The notes under the pieces are model-generated. The model did not search any database. It saw only the letters and a list, made by a program, of their open reading frames with translations, and was not told the origin of the DNA. 64,000 bases of DNA from Lachnospiraceae bacterium UBA7202 (GTDB lineage: Bacteria > Bacillota > Clostridia > Lachnospirales > Lachnospiraceae): NCBI GenBank assembly GCA_002490705.1, contig DKUO01000025.1, forward strand, positions 48,283-112,282. Direction: 5' to 3'. Positions 1 through 8,400 of the stretch are shown in pieces. The translations under genes were made by a program, and so were the position numbers. Numbering within the stretch: the stretch's first letter is position 1; every line of letters starts with the position of its first letter.

Positions 1-25
1 AACCTTTCTTATGTTCCTCTCCCAT
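1..25 (-). CDS. 5' end of an unidentified minus-strand gene (partial)
   Basis: Reading the minus strand, an AAAGGAGG Shine-Dalgarno sequence at 40-33 is followed 7 nt later by ATG at 25-23. The frame stays open to the window edge (M-G-E-E-H-K-K-G). A second ATG at 30-28 is too close to the Shine-Dalgarno. Only eight codons are visible, so no function can be given. The gene would be divergent from the deacetylase that follows. Confidence 0.45.
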
Positions 26-141
26 AACATGTCCTCCTTTGCATAGTCAAAGAATGATTTTGAAGTCGGTTTTGACATAGTATAGCATATGGTATCTTTT
101 TTTTCCATATACTTAACTAAAATCGTATGCAGGGTGTCAGT

Positions 142-1146
142 ATGGCAGAGAAAAGGAAATGGAATGATAAGATCAAACTTGCCATGGGGGAACTGGAAAA
201 TAAAATGCAGCGGGAGCACAGGGGGCGCGGCAGAAAGGAAGTCTGGCCCGAACCCGGAAAAGTAGAAGAATGGAATGCCGAGAGGGAGAGGCAGAGAGGC
301 TTTGGGCAGTATTGCGGTTCCATGAGTACGGCCAGCCGGGAACAGACCAAGAAAGAGCATAAGCGGGAGTTGTTTTTCAAAAATGTGGCCGTGCAGACAG
401 CGAAATCGGCGGCATTTCTTCTGGCCGCTGTGGCGCTGGTTCAGGGAATCGCCCGCTTTTTGCCGGATTCCATCACTGTGAGCAGCTCCGTGGGCGGCAG
501 GGAACTTCCCATTTACTGTGTGGAGACAGACAAAAAACAGGTAGCGCTGAGTTTTGACGCCGCATGGGGGAATGAAGATACCGGACGGATTCTGGAAATC
601 CTGAAAAAGCATGATGTGAAAGTGACCTTTTTCATGACGGGCGGATGGGTGGAGTCCTATCCTGAGGATGTGAGAGCGATTCTGGCAGCAGGCCATGACC
701 TTGGCAATCACAGCGAAAATCATAAAAATATGTCCCAGCTTTCCGATGAGGAATGTCAGGAAGAGATCAGGAAAGTACATACCAAGGTACAGGAGTTGAC
801 GGGCTATGAAATGTGCCTGTTTCGTCCGCCCTACGGAGATTATGACAATCATGTCATAAAAAATGTGCAGAAATGCGGATATTATCCGATTCAGTGGTCG
901 ATTGATTCTTTGGACTGGAAAGACTACGGAGCGGACGATATTGTGAGAAGGGTGGTAGAGTCCGACAAGCTGAATAACGGGGCGATCATTCTGATGCACA
1001 ACGGCGCAAAATATACTGCTGACGCATTGGATGCGGTGATTACGGGATTACAGGAGAAGGGATATGAGATTGTGCCGATTTCGCAGTTGATTTATAAGGA
1101 TAAGTACCATATGAAAGCGGATGGGACACAGGTTTCGGGGGAGTAG
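142..1146 (+). CDS. Membrane-anchored polysaccharide deacetylase, PdaB-like (NodB domain)
   Basis: Predicted 334-residue carbohydrate esterase family 4 protein. A charged cytoplasmic N-terminus is followed by a membrane segment at about residues 86-106, then an extracellular NodB domain. The first motif reads SFDAAWG (about 137) instead of the usual TFDD, a variant I associate with PdaB-type sporulation deacetylases. The metal-site pair HSENH (about 190) and the RPPYGDY motif (about 228) are intact, and an LMHNG motif lies near the end. The likely role is removal of acetyl groups from cell-wall glycan. Because the second motif-1 aspartate is missing, activity is not assured. ATG 142 is chosen over ATG 127 because only 142 has a purine-rich AGGG upstream. 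The gene stands alone and ends at a bidirectional terminator. Confidence 0.85.
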   Translation: MAEKRKWNDKIKLAMGELENKMQREHRGRGRKEVWPEPGKVEEWNAERERQRGFGQYCGSMSTASREQTKKEHKRELFFKNVAVQTAKSAAFLLAAVALVQGIARFLPDSITVSSSVGGRELPIYCVETDKKQVALSFDAAWGNEDTGRILEILKKHDVKVTFFMTGGWVESYPEDVRAILAAGHDLGNHSENHKNMSQLSDEECQEEIRKVHTKVQELTGYEMCLFRPPYGDYDNHVIKNVQKCGYYPIQWSIDSLDWKDYGADDIVRRVVESDKLNNGAIILMHNGAKYTADALDAVITGLQEKGYEIVPISQLIYKDKYHMKADGTQVSGE

Positions 1147-1171
1147 AAAATACATAATTGACAGAAAAAAC

Positions 1172-1191
1172 GGAGCGGTTTTTGCCGCTCC
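1172..1191. terminator. Bidirectional intrinsic terminator
   Basis: A perfect 7-bp stem (GGAGCGG / CCGCTCC) encloses the loop TTTTTG. On the minus strand the hairpin is followed by six T, and on the plus strand by ATTTTG. It lies between the convergent deacetylase and XRE genes and can serve both. Confidence 0.8.
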
Positions 1192-1200
1192 ATTTTGCTG

Positions 1201-1410
1201 TCATTCTTCACGTAGTTCCAACAGATCAGAAATATCACAATGCAGGTATTCGCACAGCTTTATAATCAAATTTGCGTCAATGCGTTGGAAATCGTCTCTG
1301 CAATAACGATTAAAATTTCCTCTTTGCAGATCTAAATCTTTACAAATTCTGGTCTTGCTTATTTTCTTTTCTTCCAGCAATTCTATGATACGTATGTGTA
1401 AATACTTCAT
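1201..1410 (-). CDS. Small XRE/Cro-family helix-turn-helix regulator
   Basis: A 69-residue protein that is almost entirely a Cro/CI-type DNA-binding domain: helix 1 about residues 3-13, the turn region KISKTRICKDLDLQRG about 15-30, and a C-terminal CEYLHCDISDLLE that matches the 'LxxYLxCxIxDLL' ending of small XRE regulators. ATG 1410 is chosen because GGGAG lies 9 nt upstream; the longer frame to 1461 has no ribosome binding site. It is divergent from the 1565 gene and the DUF3791/DUF3990 cassette. Two ACAGTATA copies in the intergenic region (1434-1441 and 1477-1484) are candidate operators. A regulatory role over the cassette is inferred from position only. Confidence 0.85.
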   Translation of the reverse strand: MKYLHIRIIELLEEKKISKTRICKDLDLQRGNFNRYCRDDFQRIDANLIIKLCEYLHCDISDLLELREE

Positions 1411-1473
1411 GTTTGTATCGCTCCCATTTATATACAGTATAAACAAATAATGTAGAGCCAAATACTTTATATA

Positions 1474-1503
1474 TAGACAGTATATATTTATATAGTGTAT
1501 GAT
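1474..1503 (+). promoter_or_regulatory. Candidate promoter of the small accessory cassette
   Basis: TAGACA (1474-1479) and TATGAT (1498-1503) are separated by 18 nt in a very AT-rich divergent region. The -35 box overlaps the second of two direct ACAGTATA repeats (1434-1441, 1477-1484), which fits repressor control by the divergent XRE protein. This is pattern reading only. Confidence 0.45.
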
Positions 1504-1564
1504 AAGGAATGATACAAAATTAATGAAAAGTGAAATAGAATAGAGCGAGAGGGGAGGAAGTTTT

Positions 1565-1756
1565 ATGATATGGATAATTTTGGCAGCAGTTGTAATAGTA
1601 GCAAACCTTATTCGTCTGTGGATTTTTTTAAAATGTCTTGGCGTGAAATCATGTAAAAACAGAAAATGCAGATACCATGAATTTTGTTTCAGGTATCAAG
1701 GCGGAATTACCGAGGAAGAGAAAGAAGAGCTGATAAGATATCTGGAGCAGATGTAA
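1565..1756 (+). CDS. Small single-span membrane protein with a cysteine cluster
   Basis: A 63-residue protein with a clear GGGGAGG ribosome binding site. Residues 1-24 form a hydrophobic membrane segment. They are followed by a basic, Cys-containing stretch (C-x5-C-x4-C-x5-C at about residues 24-41) and an acidic helical tail. I do not recognise a family. It is the first gene of the AT-rich accessory cassette, 87 nt before the DUF3791 gene, and could be transcribed with it. The cysteines could bind a metal or be redox active, but nothing more can be read. Confidence 0.65.
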   Translation: MIWIILAAVVIVANLIRLWIFLKCLGVKSCKNRKCRYHEFCFRYQGGITEEEKEELIRYLEQM

Positions 1757-1843
1757 AGTATGCTTAAGTTTACATTGTTAAAACTCTGTTTTTTCTATAT
1801 ACTTAATATTACATATAACTATTTTGTAGACAGGAGGTTCTGC

Positions 1844-2059
1844 ATGAACAGAGAGTCCATGGCATTTGTTGTATATATGATTCATGCCTGTGCCAATAAA
1901 TGGGATAAACCGCCGTCAGAGGTTTATCAAAAATTACAGAGCGTCGGATGTATTGACAGTTATCTTGTGCCTCACTATGACATTCTGCATACGCAGGGTA
2001 CAGATTATATTGTGGATGATATCAAAGAATATTTGGAAGTGCGGGGTGTGGCAGTATGA
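1844..2059 (+). CDS. DUF3791 family protein, putative antitoxin partner
   Basis: A 71-residue protein. The pattern (helical N-terminus, EVYQKL, then PHYDILHTQG and a C-terminal VDDIKEYL) is the DUF3791 signature as I remember it. The start at 1844 is fixed by AGGAGG six nt upstream. The longer frame from 1760 would read through a non-conserved hydrophobic leader. Its stop overlaps the start of the DUF3990 gene (ATGA at 2056-2059), so the two are translationally coupled. DUF3791 genes are commonly found beside DUF3990 genes in gut Clostridia. That it neutralises the DUF3990 protein is inference. Confidence 0.8.
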   Translation: MNRESMAFVVYMIHACANKWDKPPSEVYQKLQSVGCIDSYLVPHYDILHTQGTDYIVDDIKEYLEVRGVAV

Positions 2060-2535
2060 ATGTTTACCATGGATCAACAGAGATTGTAAAGAATCCGGAT
2101 ATAAAGCACTCTTATCGTGCACTTGACTTTGGTATGGGCTTTTATGTGACAACAGTTAGAGAGCAGGCCGAAAAATGGGCACGACGTAAAGCAGCTATTC
2201 TTGGAAAAGGTAATGCAATTATGAATGTTTACCAGATGAATAAGGATGTACGAGAGTTCGTGATAAAATCTTTTGATGAAGATTTGGTGGAATGGATTGA
2301 TTTTGTGTGTAAATGCCGGGATGGAGAGAAAGACTATTTGAAGTATGATTTGATATTCGGCAAAGTAGCTAATGATAAAGTGTTTCGAGTGGTAGATATG
2401 TATCACACAGGGATTTGGGACAAAGAGCGTGCTATCAAAGAAATTAAAGCGTATCCTTCTTATGACCAGATTGCGTTTATCAGTCAAGAGGCTATTGACA
2501 GATTGTTAGTATTTGAGTCCTTCGAGGAGGTGTAA
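2056..2535 (+). CDS. DUF3990 family protein, ADP-ribosyltransferase-like putative toxin
   Basis: A 159-residue protein. It opens with VYHGS, followed by DFGMGFYVTT and an EQAEKWA helix, and ends with YDQIAFIS before the last helix. These are the landmarks of DUF3990, whose arrangement (H of YHGS, Y of GFYVT, acidic or Gln residue near QIAF) resembles the H-Y-[E/Q] layout of diphtheria-toxin-type ADP-ribosyltransferases. The family function is not established to my knowledge. It is coupled by a 4-bp overlap to DUF3791 upstream and followed 3 nt later by a small helical gene. The three-gene cassette with a divergent XRE regulator looks like a toxin-antitoxin module. A simple metabolic transferase role is possible. 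Confidence 0.8.
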   Translation: MNVYHGSTEIVKNPDIKHSYRALDFGMGFYVTTVREQAEKWARRKAAILGKGNAIMNVYQMNKDVREFVIKSFDEDLVEWIDFVCKCRDGEKDYLKYDLIFGKVANDKVFRVVDMYHTGIWDKERAIKEIKAYPSYDQIAFISQEAIDRLLVFESFEEV

Positions 2536-2538
2536 CTG

Positions 2539-2754
2539 ATGGATGGGGAAACTTTGGAAAAAGTTTATCAGGAGAATTTAGAAGAGAGAATGATTGCTTA
2601 TCTGTCTGCAATACAAGATATCCCATTGGAGAAGGCAATGGATATTTATTACCACAGTGCTTTGGCGGATAAGATACATCGTGGAGTAGAGGACATACAG
2701 TATCTGGATTACAAGGTGCTTGTACAGATATTGTGTGAGACGGAAAATGTTTAG
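2539..2754 (+). CDS. Small helical protein of the DUF3990 cassette
   Basis: A 71-residue acidic, fully helical-looking protein with no membrane segment. GAGGAGG inside the end of the DUF3990 gene serves as its ribosome binding site. The motif ERMIAYLSAIQDIPLEKAMDIYY and the terminal LDYKVLVQIL resemble small proteins I remember next to DUF3791/DUF3990 genes. I do not have a firm family name. It is the last gene before a strong terminator and is probably a third subunit or second antitoxin. Confidence 0.7.
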   Translation: MDGETLEKVYQENLEERMIAYLSAIQDIPLEKAMDIYYHSALADKIHRGVEDIQYLDYKVLVQILCETENV

Positions 2755-2782
2755 GGATTGAAGAAGTCTTTGATTGTCTGGT

Positions 2783-2820
2783 GAGCCGACAGTTCCAAAA
2801 TAGGGAATTGTCGGCTCTTT
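2783..2820 (+). terminator. Intrinsic terminator of the DUF3791-DUF3990 cassette
   Basis: A 14-bp stem (2783-2796 with 2804-2817, one G-U pair) with loop AAAATAG, followed by TTT at 2818-2820. It lies 28 nt after the stop of the last cassette gene. Confidence 0.85.
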
Positions 2821-2906
2821 ATACATAGTGCACACAATTTTTCTCCGACAGCATATTTTTTTCATAATTTTTACAAATTTTTCTATAAATATTTCTCTTC
2901 TTGTTG

Positions 2907-2912
2907 TATAAT
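2907..2912 (+). promoter_or_regulatory. -10 element upstream of glgC
   Basis: TATAAT at 2907-2912, 34 nt before the glgC start, in an AT-rich stretch. No good -35 box is seen at the right distance. AGGAGGG at 2930-2936 is the glgC ribosome binding site. Confidence 0.5.
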
Positions 2913-2945
2913 TTGTTTATCAAGTAAAACAGGAGGGACCGTATT

Positions 2946-4151
2946 ATGGCAAAAGAAATGATTGCGATGCTTCTTGCCGGCGGACAGGGTTCACGCCTTT
3001 ACGCGCTGACAGATAAGCTTGCAAAACCGGCAGTTCCTTTTGGCGGAAAATATCGTATTATCGACTTTCCGCTATCCAACTGCGTCAATTCAGGCATTGA
3101 TACCGTAGGTATCCTGACCCAGTATCAGCCGCTGGAGTTAAATGAATACATAGGCAACGGCCAGCCTTGGGACTTGGACCGTCTCTATGGCGGCGTGCAT
3201 GTACTGCCGCCTTACCAGAAGGCGCATGGGTCGGACTGGTATAAAGGCACGGCAAATGCGATTTATCAGAATATCTCGTTTATCGAGCGCTATGATCCGA
3301 AGTACGTTATCATTCTTTCCGGCGATCAGATCTGCAAACAGGATTACAGCGATTTCCTTGAATTTCATAAGGAAAAGAACGCGGAATTCAGCGTTGCCGT
3401 TATGGAAGTGCCGTGGGAGGAGGCACCCCGCTTCGGCTTGATGGTGGCTGATGAGAATGACAAGATTACCGAGTTTCAGGAGAAACCGAAGAATCCGAAA
3501 TCCAATCTTGCCTCCATGGGTATCTATATTTTTAATTGGGATATCTTGAAACAGTATCTGGAGGAGGACGAGGCCGATCCGAATTCGGAAAATGATTTCG
3601 GCAATAATATCATTCCCAATCTGCTCCGCGATAAGCGGCAGATGTATGCTTATCATTTCAGCGGATACTGGAAGGATGTGGGAACGATTTCCTCCCTGTG
3701 GGAAGCAAATATGGAGGTTCTTGACCCGGAGCACAGTGGCATTAATCTTTTTGACGAGGGCTGGAAGATCTACAGCCGCAATACCGGTATGACGGGGCAT
3801 AAGATCAACGCGGGCGCGGTGGTGGAGAATGCCATGATCACCGACGGCTGCCGCGTTAAAGGCACGGTAAAGCATTCTATTCTTTTTGGCGGCGTAAAGG
3901 TAGAAGCCGGCGCGGTGGTAGAGGATGCGGTTGTTATGGGCGGTACGACGATTAAGTCCGGCGCGGTGGTGAGGCACTGTATCGTGGCGGAAAATGTTAC
4001 GATCGGCGAGAACGCGGTGGTAGGCGCGATGCCCACCGGGGAGGAGAAGGGTGTGGCGACCATCGGCTCCGGCGTGACGATCGGCGAGAATGTGGTGATT
4101 GGGCCAAATGCTATGGTCAGAAATAATGTGGAAGGTGGTGAAGTAGAATGA
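2946..4151 (+). CDS. glgC: Glucose-1-phosphate adenylyltransferase
   Basis: A 401-residue enzyme making ADP-glucose from ATP and glucose 1-phosphate for glycogen synthesis in the cytosol. The nucleotide-binding loop LLAGGQGSRLYALT is at residues 9-22, KPAVPFGGKYRIIDF follows, and IILSGDQI (about 120) carries the metal-binding aspartate. From about residue 290 the protein becomes a hexapeptide-repeat left-handed beta helix (VKGTVKHSILFGGVKV type repeats). Length and motifs match bacterial GlgC. The final four bases overlap the start of glgD (ATGA), so the two are coupled. Confidence 0.96.
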   Translation: MAKEMIAMLLAGGQGSRLYALTDKLAKPAVPFGGKYRIIDFPLSNCVNSGIDTVGILTQYQPLELNEYIGNGQPWDLDRLYGGVHVLPPYQKAHGSDWYKGTANAIYQNISFIERYDPKYVIILSGDQICKQDYSDFLEFHKEKNAEFSVAVMEVPWEEAPRFGLMVADENDKITEFQEKPKNPKSNLASMGIYIFNWDILKQYLEEDEADPNSENDFGNNIIPNLLRDKRQMYAYHFSGYWKDVGTISSLWEANMEVLDPEHSGINLFDEGWKIYSRNTGMTGHKINAGAVVENAMITDGCRVKGTVKHSILFGGVKVEAGAVVEDAVVMGGTTIKSGAVVRHCIVAENVTIGENAVVGAMPTGEEKGVATIGSGVTIGENVVIGPNAMVRNNVEGGEVE

Positions 4152-5293
4152 TAAAGTCCAGCACAGATGTAATCGGTATTATTTTCCCTAACAGCTATGA
4201 CCCCCTGATTCCGGAACTGGTCAGCGTGCGTTTGATGGCTTCCATTCCTTTTGCCAGCCGTTACCGCATTATTGATTTTATTTTGTCCAGCATGTCCCAT
4301 GCCGGTATTGACAATATTTCCGTTGTGGTAAACAAAAATTATCATTCCCTGATGGATCATCTGGGGTCCGGGCGTGAGTGGGATCTGGTTCGCAAAAACG
4401 GCGGCCTTCATATTTTCCCGCCTTTTGCCGAGAAGCAGGCGGGCGGCCCCTATGTGGGACGTGCCAGCGCGCTGGCCAATCTTTTGGGCTTTTTAAAATC
4501 CCAGAAAGAGAAATATGTGGTTATGTCAGATACCAATGTGGTTGTCAACTTTGATTTCAATGCGATGATTCAGGCGCATGCGGACAGCGGTGCGGATATC
4601 ACGATTGCCTACAATGAGCAGGAACTGCCGAAGGAGCTTCTGGATTGCCAGATAAGCGAGCAGGTTTTTTACTATACCTTTGATATTGAGCAGGGGCGCA
4701 TTCGCAAAGTGTGCATCAATCCTAAGACAGCCGGCGTGCAAAACACATCCATGAATATTTTTGTAATCGAACGCGAGCTTTTGATTGAGCTTGTCAACAA
4801 TGCCTACATGGAAGGCCGGTCCTTCTTTATGCGCGATGTTATTATGCCCCAGCTTGGCAAGCTGAACGTGCAGGGGTATAAGTATACCGGCTATGTGGCT
4901 CGGATCAGCGGTATGAAGAGTTACTTTGAAGAGAATATGAAGCTTCTGGACGATTATAATCTGGATGCCCTGTTCTCTGCGGCCCCTATCTATACGAAGA
5001 TTCGTGCGGATAACCCGACCCATTACAAGGATGGCGCAAAGGTGCAGAATGTGATGATGGCGGATGGCTGTGTGATAGAGGGAGAAGTAGAAAACAGTGT
5101 GATCTTCCGTGGCGTTAAGGTGGGGAAAGGCGCGAAAATCAAGAATTGTATTCTGATGCAGGATACGGTGGTGGAAGCGGGTGCGAACGTAGAGTACCTT
5201 ATCACCGACAAGAATGTGACGATCACGGCGGGCAAGGAGATGAAAGGAACCGATACCTTCCCCGTTTATATCGAGAAGTTTAAGACCGTATAG
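4148..5293 (+). CDS. glgD: GlgD, non-catalytic paralogue of ADP-glucose pyrophosphorylase
   Basis: A 381-residue homologue of GlgC. The glycine-rich catalytic loop has been lost: the N-terminus reads IIFPNSYDPLIPELVSVRL where GlgC has LLAGGQGSRL. The later RYRIIDFILSSMSHAGI and the C-terminal hexapeptide repeats remain. In Firmicutes GlgD forms a heterotetramer with GlgC and raises its activity. The glgC-glgD overlap supports complex formation. The operon ends with the terminator at 5334-5365. Confidence 0.94.
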   Translation: MIKSSTDVIGIIFPNSYDPLIPELVSVRLMASIPFASRYRIIDFILSSMSHAGIDNISVVVNKNYHSLMDHLGSGREWDLVRKNGGLHIFPPFAEKQAGGPYVGRASALANLLGFLKSQKEKYVVMSDTNVVVNFDFNAMIQAHADSGADITIAYNEQELPKELLDCQISEQVFYYTFDIEQGRIRKVCINPKTAGVQNTSMNIFVIERELLIELVNNAYMEGRSFFMRDVIMPQLGKLNVQGYKYTGYVARISGMKSYFEENMKLLDDYNLDALFSAAPIYTKIRADNPTHYKDGAKVQNVMMADGCVIEGEVENSVIFRGVKVGKGAKIKNCILMQDTVVEAGANVEYLITDKNVTITAGKEMKGTDTFPVYIEKFKTV

Positions 5294-5333
5294 GCGGCTG
5301 TCGGCACGGAGAAAAATTACATGTGTTACAGAG

Positions 5334-5365
5334 AAAAACTGCATTGTTAAAATGCAGTTTTTTTT
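5334..5365 (+). terminator. Intrinsic terminator of glgCD
   Basis: An 11-bp stem (5334-5344 with 5352-5362) around the loop TGTTAAA, ending in an eight-T run (5358-5365). It is 40 nt downstream of the glgD stop. Confidence 0.88.
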
Positions 5366-5372
5366 GTATACT
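5344..5372 (+). promoter_or_regulatory. Candidate carB promoter embedded in the glgCD terminator
   Basis: TTGTTA (5344-5349) and TATACT (5367-5372) are 17 nt apart. The -35 box is the loop of the terminator hairpin and the T-run is the spacer. This is the only promoter-like pair between the terminator and carB. The transcript would start about 30 nt before the carB start. Confidence 0.5.
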
Positions 5373-5412
5373 TATTTCTAGTAAAGAAACAGATACGACA
5401 TGGAGGAAAAAT

Positions 5413-8400
5413 ATGCCACGCAGAACAGATATTCACAAGGTATTGATCATCGGCTCCGGCCCGATTATTATCGGACAGGCCTGCGAGTTCGACTATTCGG
5501 GAACGCAGGCGTGTAAGGCGCTTCGGAAATTGGGGTATGAGATTGTGCTCGTCAATTCCAATCCGGCCACCATTATGACGGACCCGGAGACCGCAGATGT
5601 GACGTATATTGAACCGCTCAATGTAGAGCGGCTAGAGCAGATTATTGCAAAGGAACGCCCTGATGCGCTGCTTCCGAATCTGGGAGGGCAGTCCGGGCTT
5701 AATTTGTGCGCTGAGCTGAACAAGGCCGGCATTTTGGAGAAATACAATGTCAAGGTGATCGGCGTGCAGGTGGACGCGATCGAGCGCGGGGAGGACCGGA
5801 TCGAGTTTAAGAAGACGATGAATCAGCTTGGCATTGAGATGGCCCGAAGCGAGGTGGCCTATTCCGTTGATGAGGCTCTTGCCATTGCGGAAAAGCTGGG
5901 ATATCCGGTGGTGTTACGTCCCGCCTACACCATGGGAGGCGCAGGCGGCGGTCTGGTATACAATAAAGAGGAGTTGAAGGTGGTCTGCGCCAGAGGATTG
6001 CAGGCCAGTCTGGTGGGACAGGTATTGGTGGAGGAGTCGATTCTCGGCTGGGAAGAGCTGGAGCTTGAGGTGGTACGCGACGCGGACAACAATATCATCA
6101 CGGTTTGTTTTATCGAGAATATTGATCCGCTTGGCGTGCACACGGGAGATTCCTTCTGTTCCGCGCCTATGCTTACGATCTCGGAGGAATGTCAGAAAAA
6201 GCTGCAGGAGCAGGCATATAAAATTGTGGAGTCGGTTCAGGTGATTGGCGGAACGAACGTGCAGTTTGCCCACGACCCGGTGACGGACCGCATTATCGTG
6301 ATCGAGATCAATCCCCGCACTTCCCGTTCCTCGGCGCTTGCGAGTAAGGCCACGGGCTTCCCGATTGCGCTTGTGTCTTCCATGCTGGCGGCGGGGCTTA
6401 CGCTTAAGGACATTCCCTGCGGCAAGTACGGGACTTTGGACAAATATGTGCCGGACGGCGATTACGTGGTGATTAAGTTTGCCCGCTGGGCTTTTGAGAA
6501 GTTCAAAGGAGTGGAGGACAAGCTGGGGACGCAGATGCGCGCTGTCGGTGAGGTGATGAGTATCGGCAAGACTTACAAGGAAGCCTTCCAGAAAGCGATC
6601 CGTTCGTTGGAGACAGGACGCTACGGCCTCGGCCATGTGAAAGATTTTGATACGCTTTCGAAGGAGGAGCTGTTGAGAAGATTGACGATTCCTTCCAGTG
6701 AGCGGCATTTCCTCATGTATGAGGCGCTCCGCAAAGGCGCCACGGTGGAGGAAATCTTTGAGATTACGAAGGTGAAAGCATACTTTATCGAACAGATGAA
6801 GGAGCTGGTGGAGGAAGAGGAAGCGATTCTGCGGCATAAGGGAAATATGCTGCCGGACGAAATGCTGACTGCGGCCAAGAAGGACGGATTTTCCGATAAG
6901 TATTTAAGCCAGCTTTTGGAGATACCGGAGGCGGATATCAGAGGCCGCCGGCTTGCGCTGGGTGTGGAGGAAGCGTGGGAGGGTGTCCATGTCAGCGGCA
7001 CAAAAGATAACGCCTATTATTATTCCACCTACAATGCGCCGGACAAGAATCCGGTGAATACAGATACGCAGAAAATCATGATTCTGGGCGGCGGCCCCAA
7101 CCGCATCGGGCAGGGAATTGAGTTTGACTACTGCTGTGTCCATGCGGCTATGGCGCTTAAGAAGCTGGGCTTTGAGACGATAATTGTGAACTGTAACCCG
7201 GAGACGGTGTCCACAGACTATGACACTTCGGATAAACTGTATTTTGAACCGCTTACGTTGGAGGATGTTCTGAGTATTTATAACAAGGAAAAGCCCCTTG
7301 GCGTGATCGCCCAGTTTGGCGGACAGACGCCCTTAAATCTGGCGTCAGAGCTTCAAAAGAACGGCGTCAGGATTTTGGGAACTTCGCCCTCTGTCATTGA
7401 TTTGGCGGAGGACAGGGATCAGTTCCGCGCCATGATGGAGAAGCTTAATATTCCCATGCCGGAGTCCGGCATGGCTACCACCGTGGAGGAAGCCCTTGCC
7501 ATTGCCGGCAAGATCGGTTATCCCGTGATGGTTCGCCCCTCCTATGTGTTGGGTGGCAGAGGCATGGAAGTGGTTTACGACGATGAGAGTATGGCGGAAT
7601 ATATGAATGCGGCGGTGGGCGTGACGCCGGACCGGCCGATTTTGATTGACCGCTTCTTAAATCACGCTTTGGAGTGCGAGGCGGACGCCATCAGCGACGG
7701 TTCCCACGCCTTTGTGCCGGCAGTGATGGAGCACATCGAGCTTGCGGGGATTCACTCCGGCGATTCGGCCTGCATCATTCCCTCCGTGCATATTCCGGCA
7801 GAGAGCGTGGAGACGATCAAGGAGTACACCAGAAAGATTGCGGAGGAGATGCACGTCAAGGGACTGATGAATATGCAGTATGCCATCGAGAACGGCAAGG
7901 TGTTCGTGTTGGAGGCCAATCCGCGAGCGTCCCGCACGGTGCCGCTGGTATCCAAGGTCTGCAATATCCGCATGGTGCCTCTGGCGACTGATATCATTAC
8001 CTCGGATATCACCGGACGGCCCTCGCCGATTTCGGGGCTTCAGGAACAGACCGTCCCTTATTACGGCGTGAAGGAAGCGGTGTTCCCCTTCAATATGTTC
8101 CCGGAGGTAGATCCTATTTTAGGACCGGAAATGCGTTCCACGGGCGAGGTGCTGGGGCTGTCCCGCTCTTATGGCGAAGCCTTTTTCAAGGCGCAGGAGG
8201 CGGTACAGTCGAAACTGCCTATGGAGGGAACGGTGCTGATTTCAGTCAATAAGAAAGACAAGGACGAGGTGGTCGAGGTAGCGAAACGGTTTGCCGAGGA
8301 CGGTTTTCAGATTGTGGCGACGGAGGGCACATATAACCTGATCACGGCGGCAGGCGTTCCGGCTAAGAAGGCAAAGAAAATGTACGAGGGCCGGCCTAAC

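Noticed and set aside
3138..3977. Long minus-strand frames opposite glgC, carB and gatA
   Set aside because: They are shadows of the strongly supported plus-strand genes, produced by codon bias.
5323..5412. 30-codon upstream extension of carB
   Set aside because: It would translate the terminator hairpin. ATG 5413 has its own ribosome binding site.
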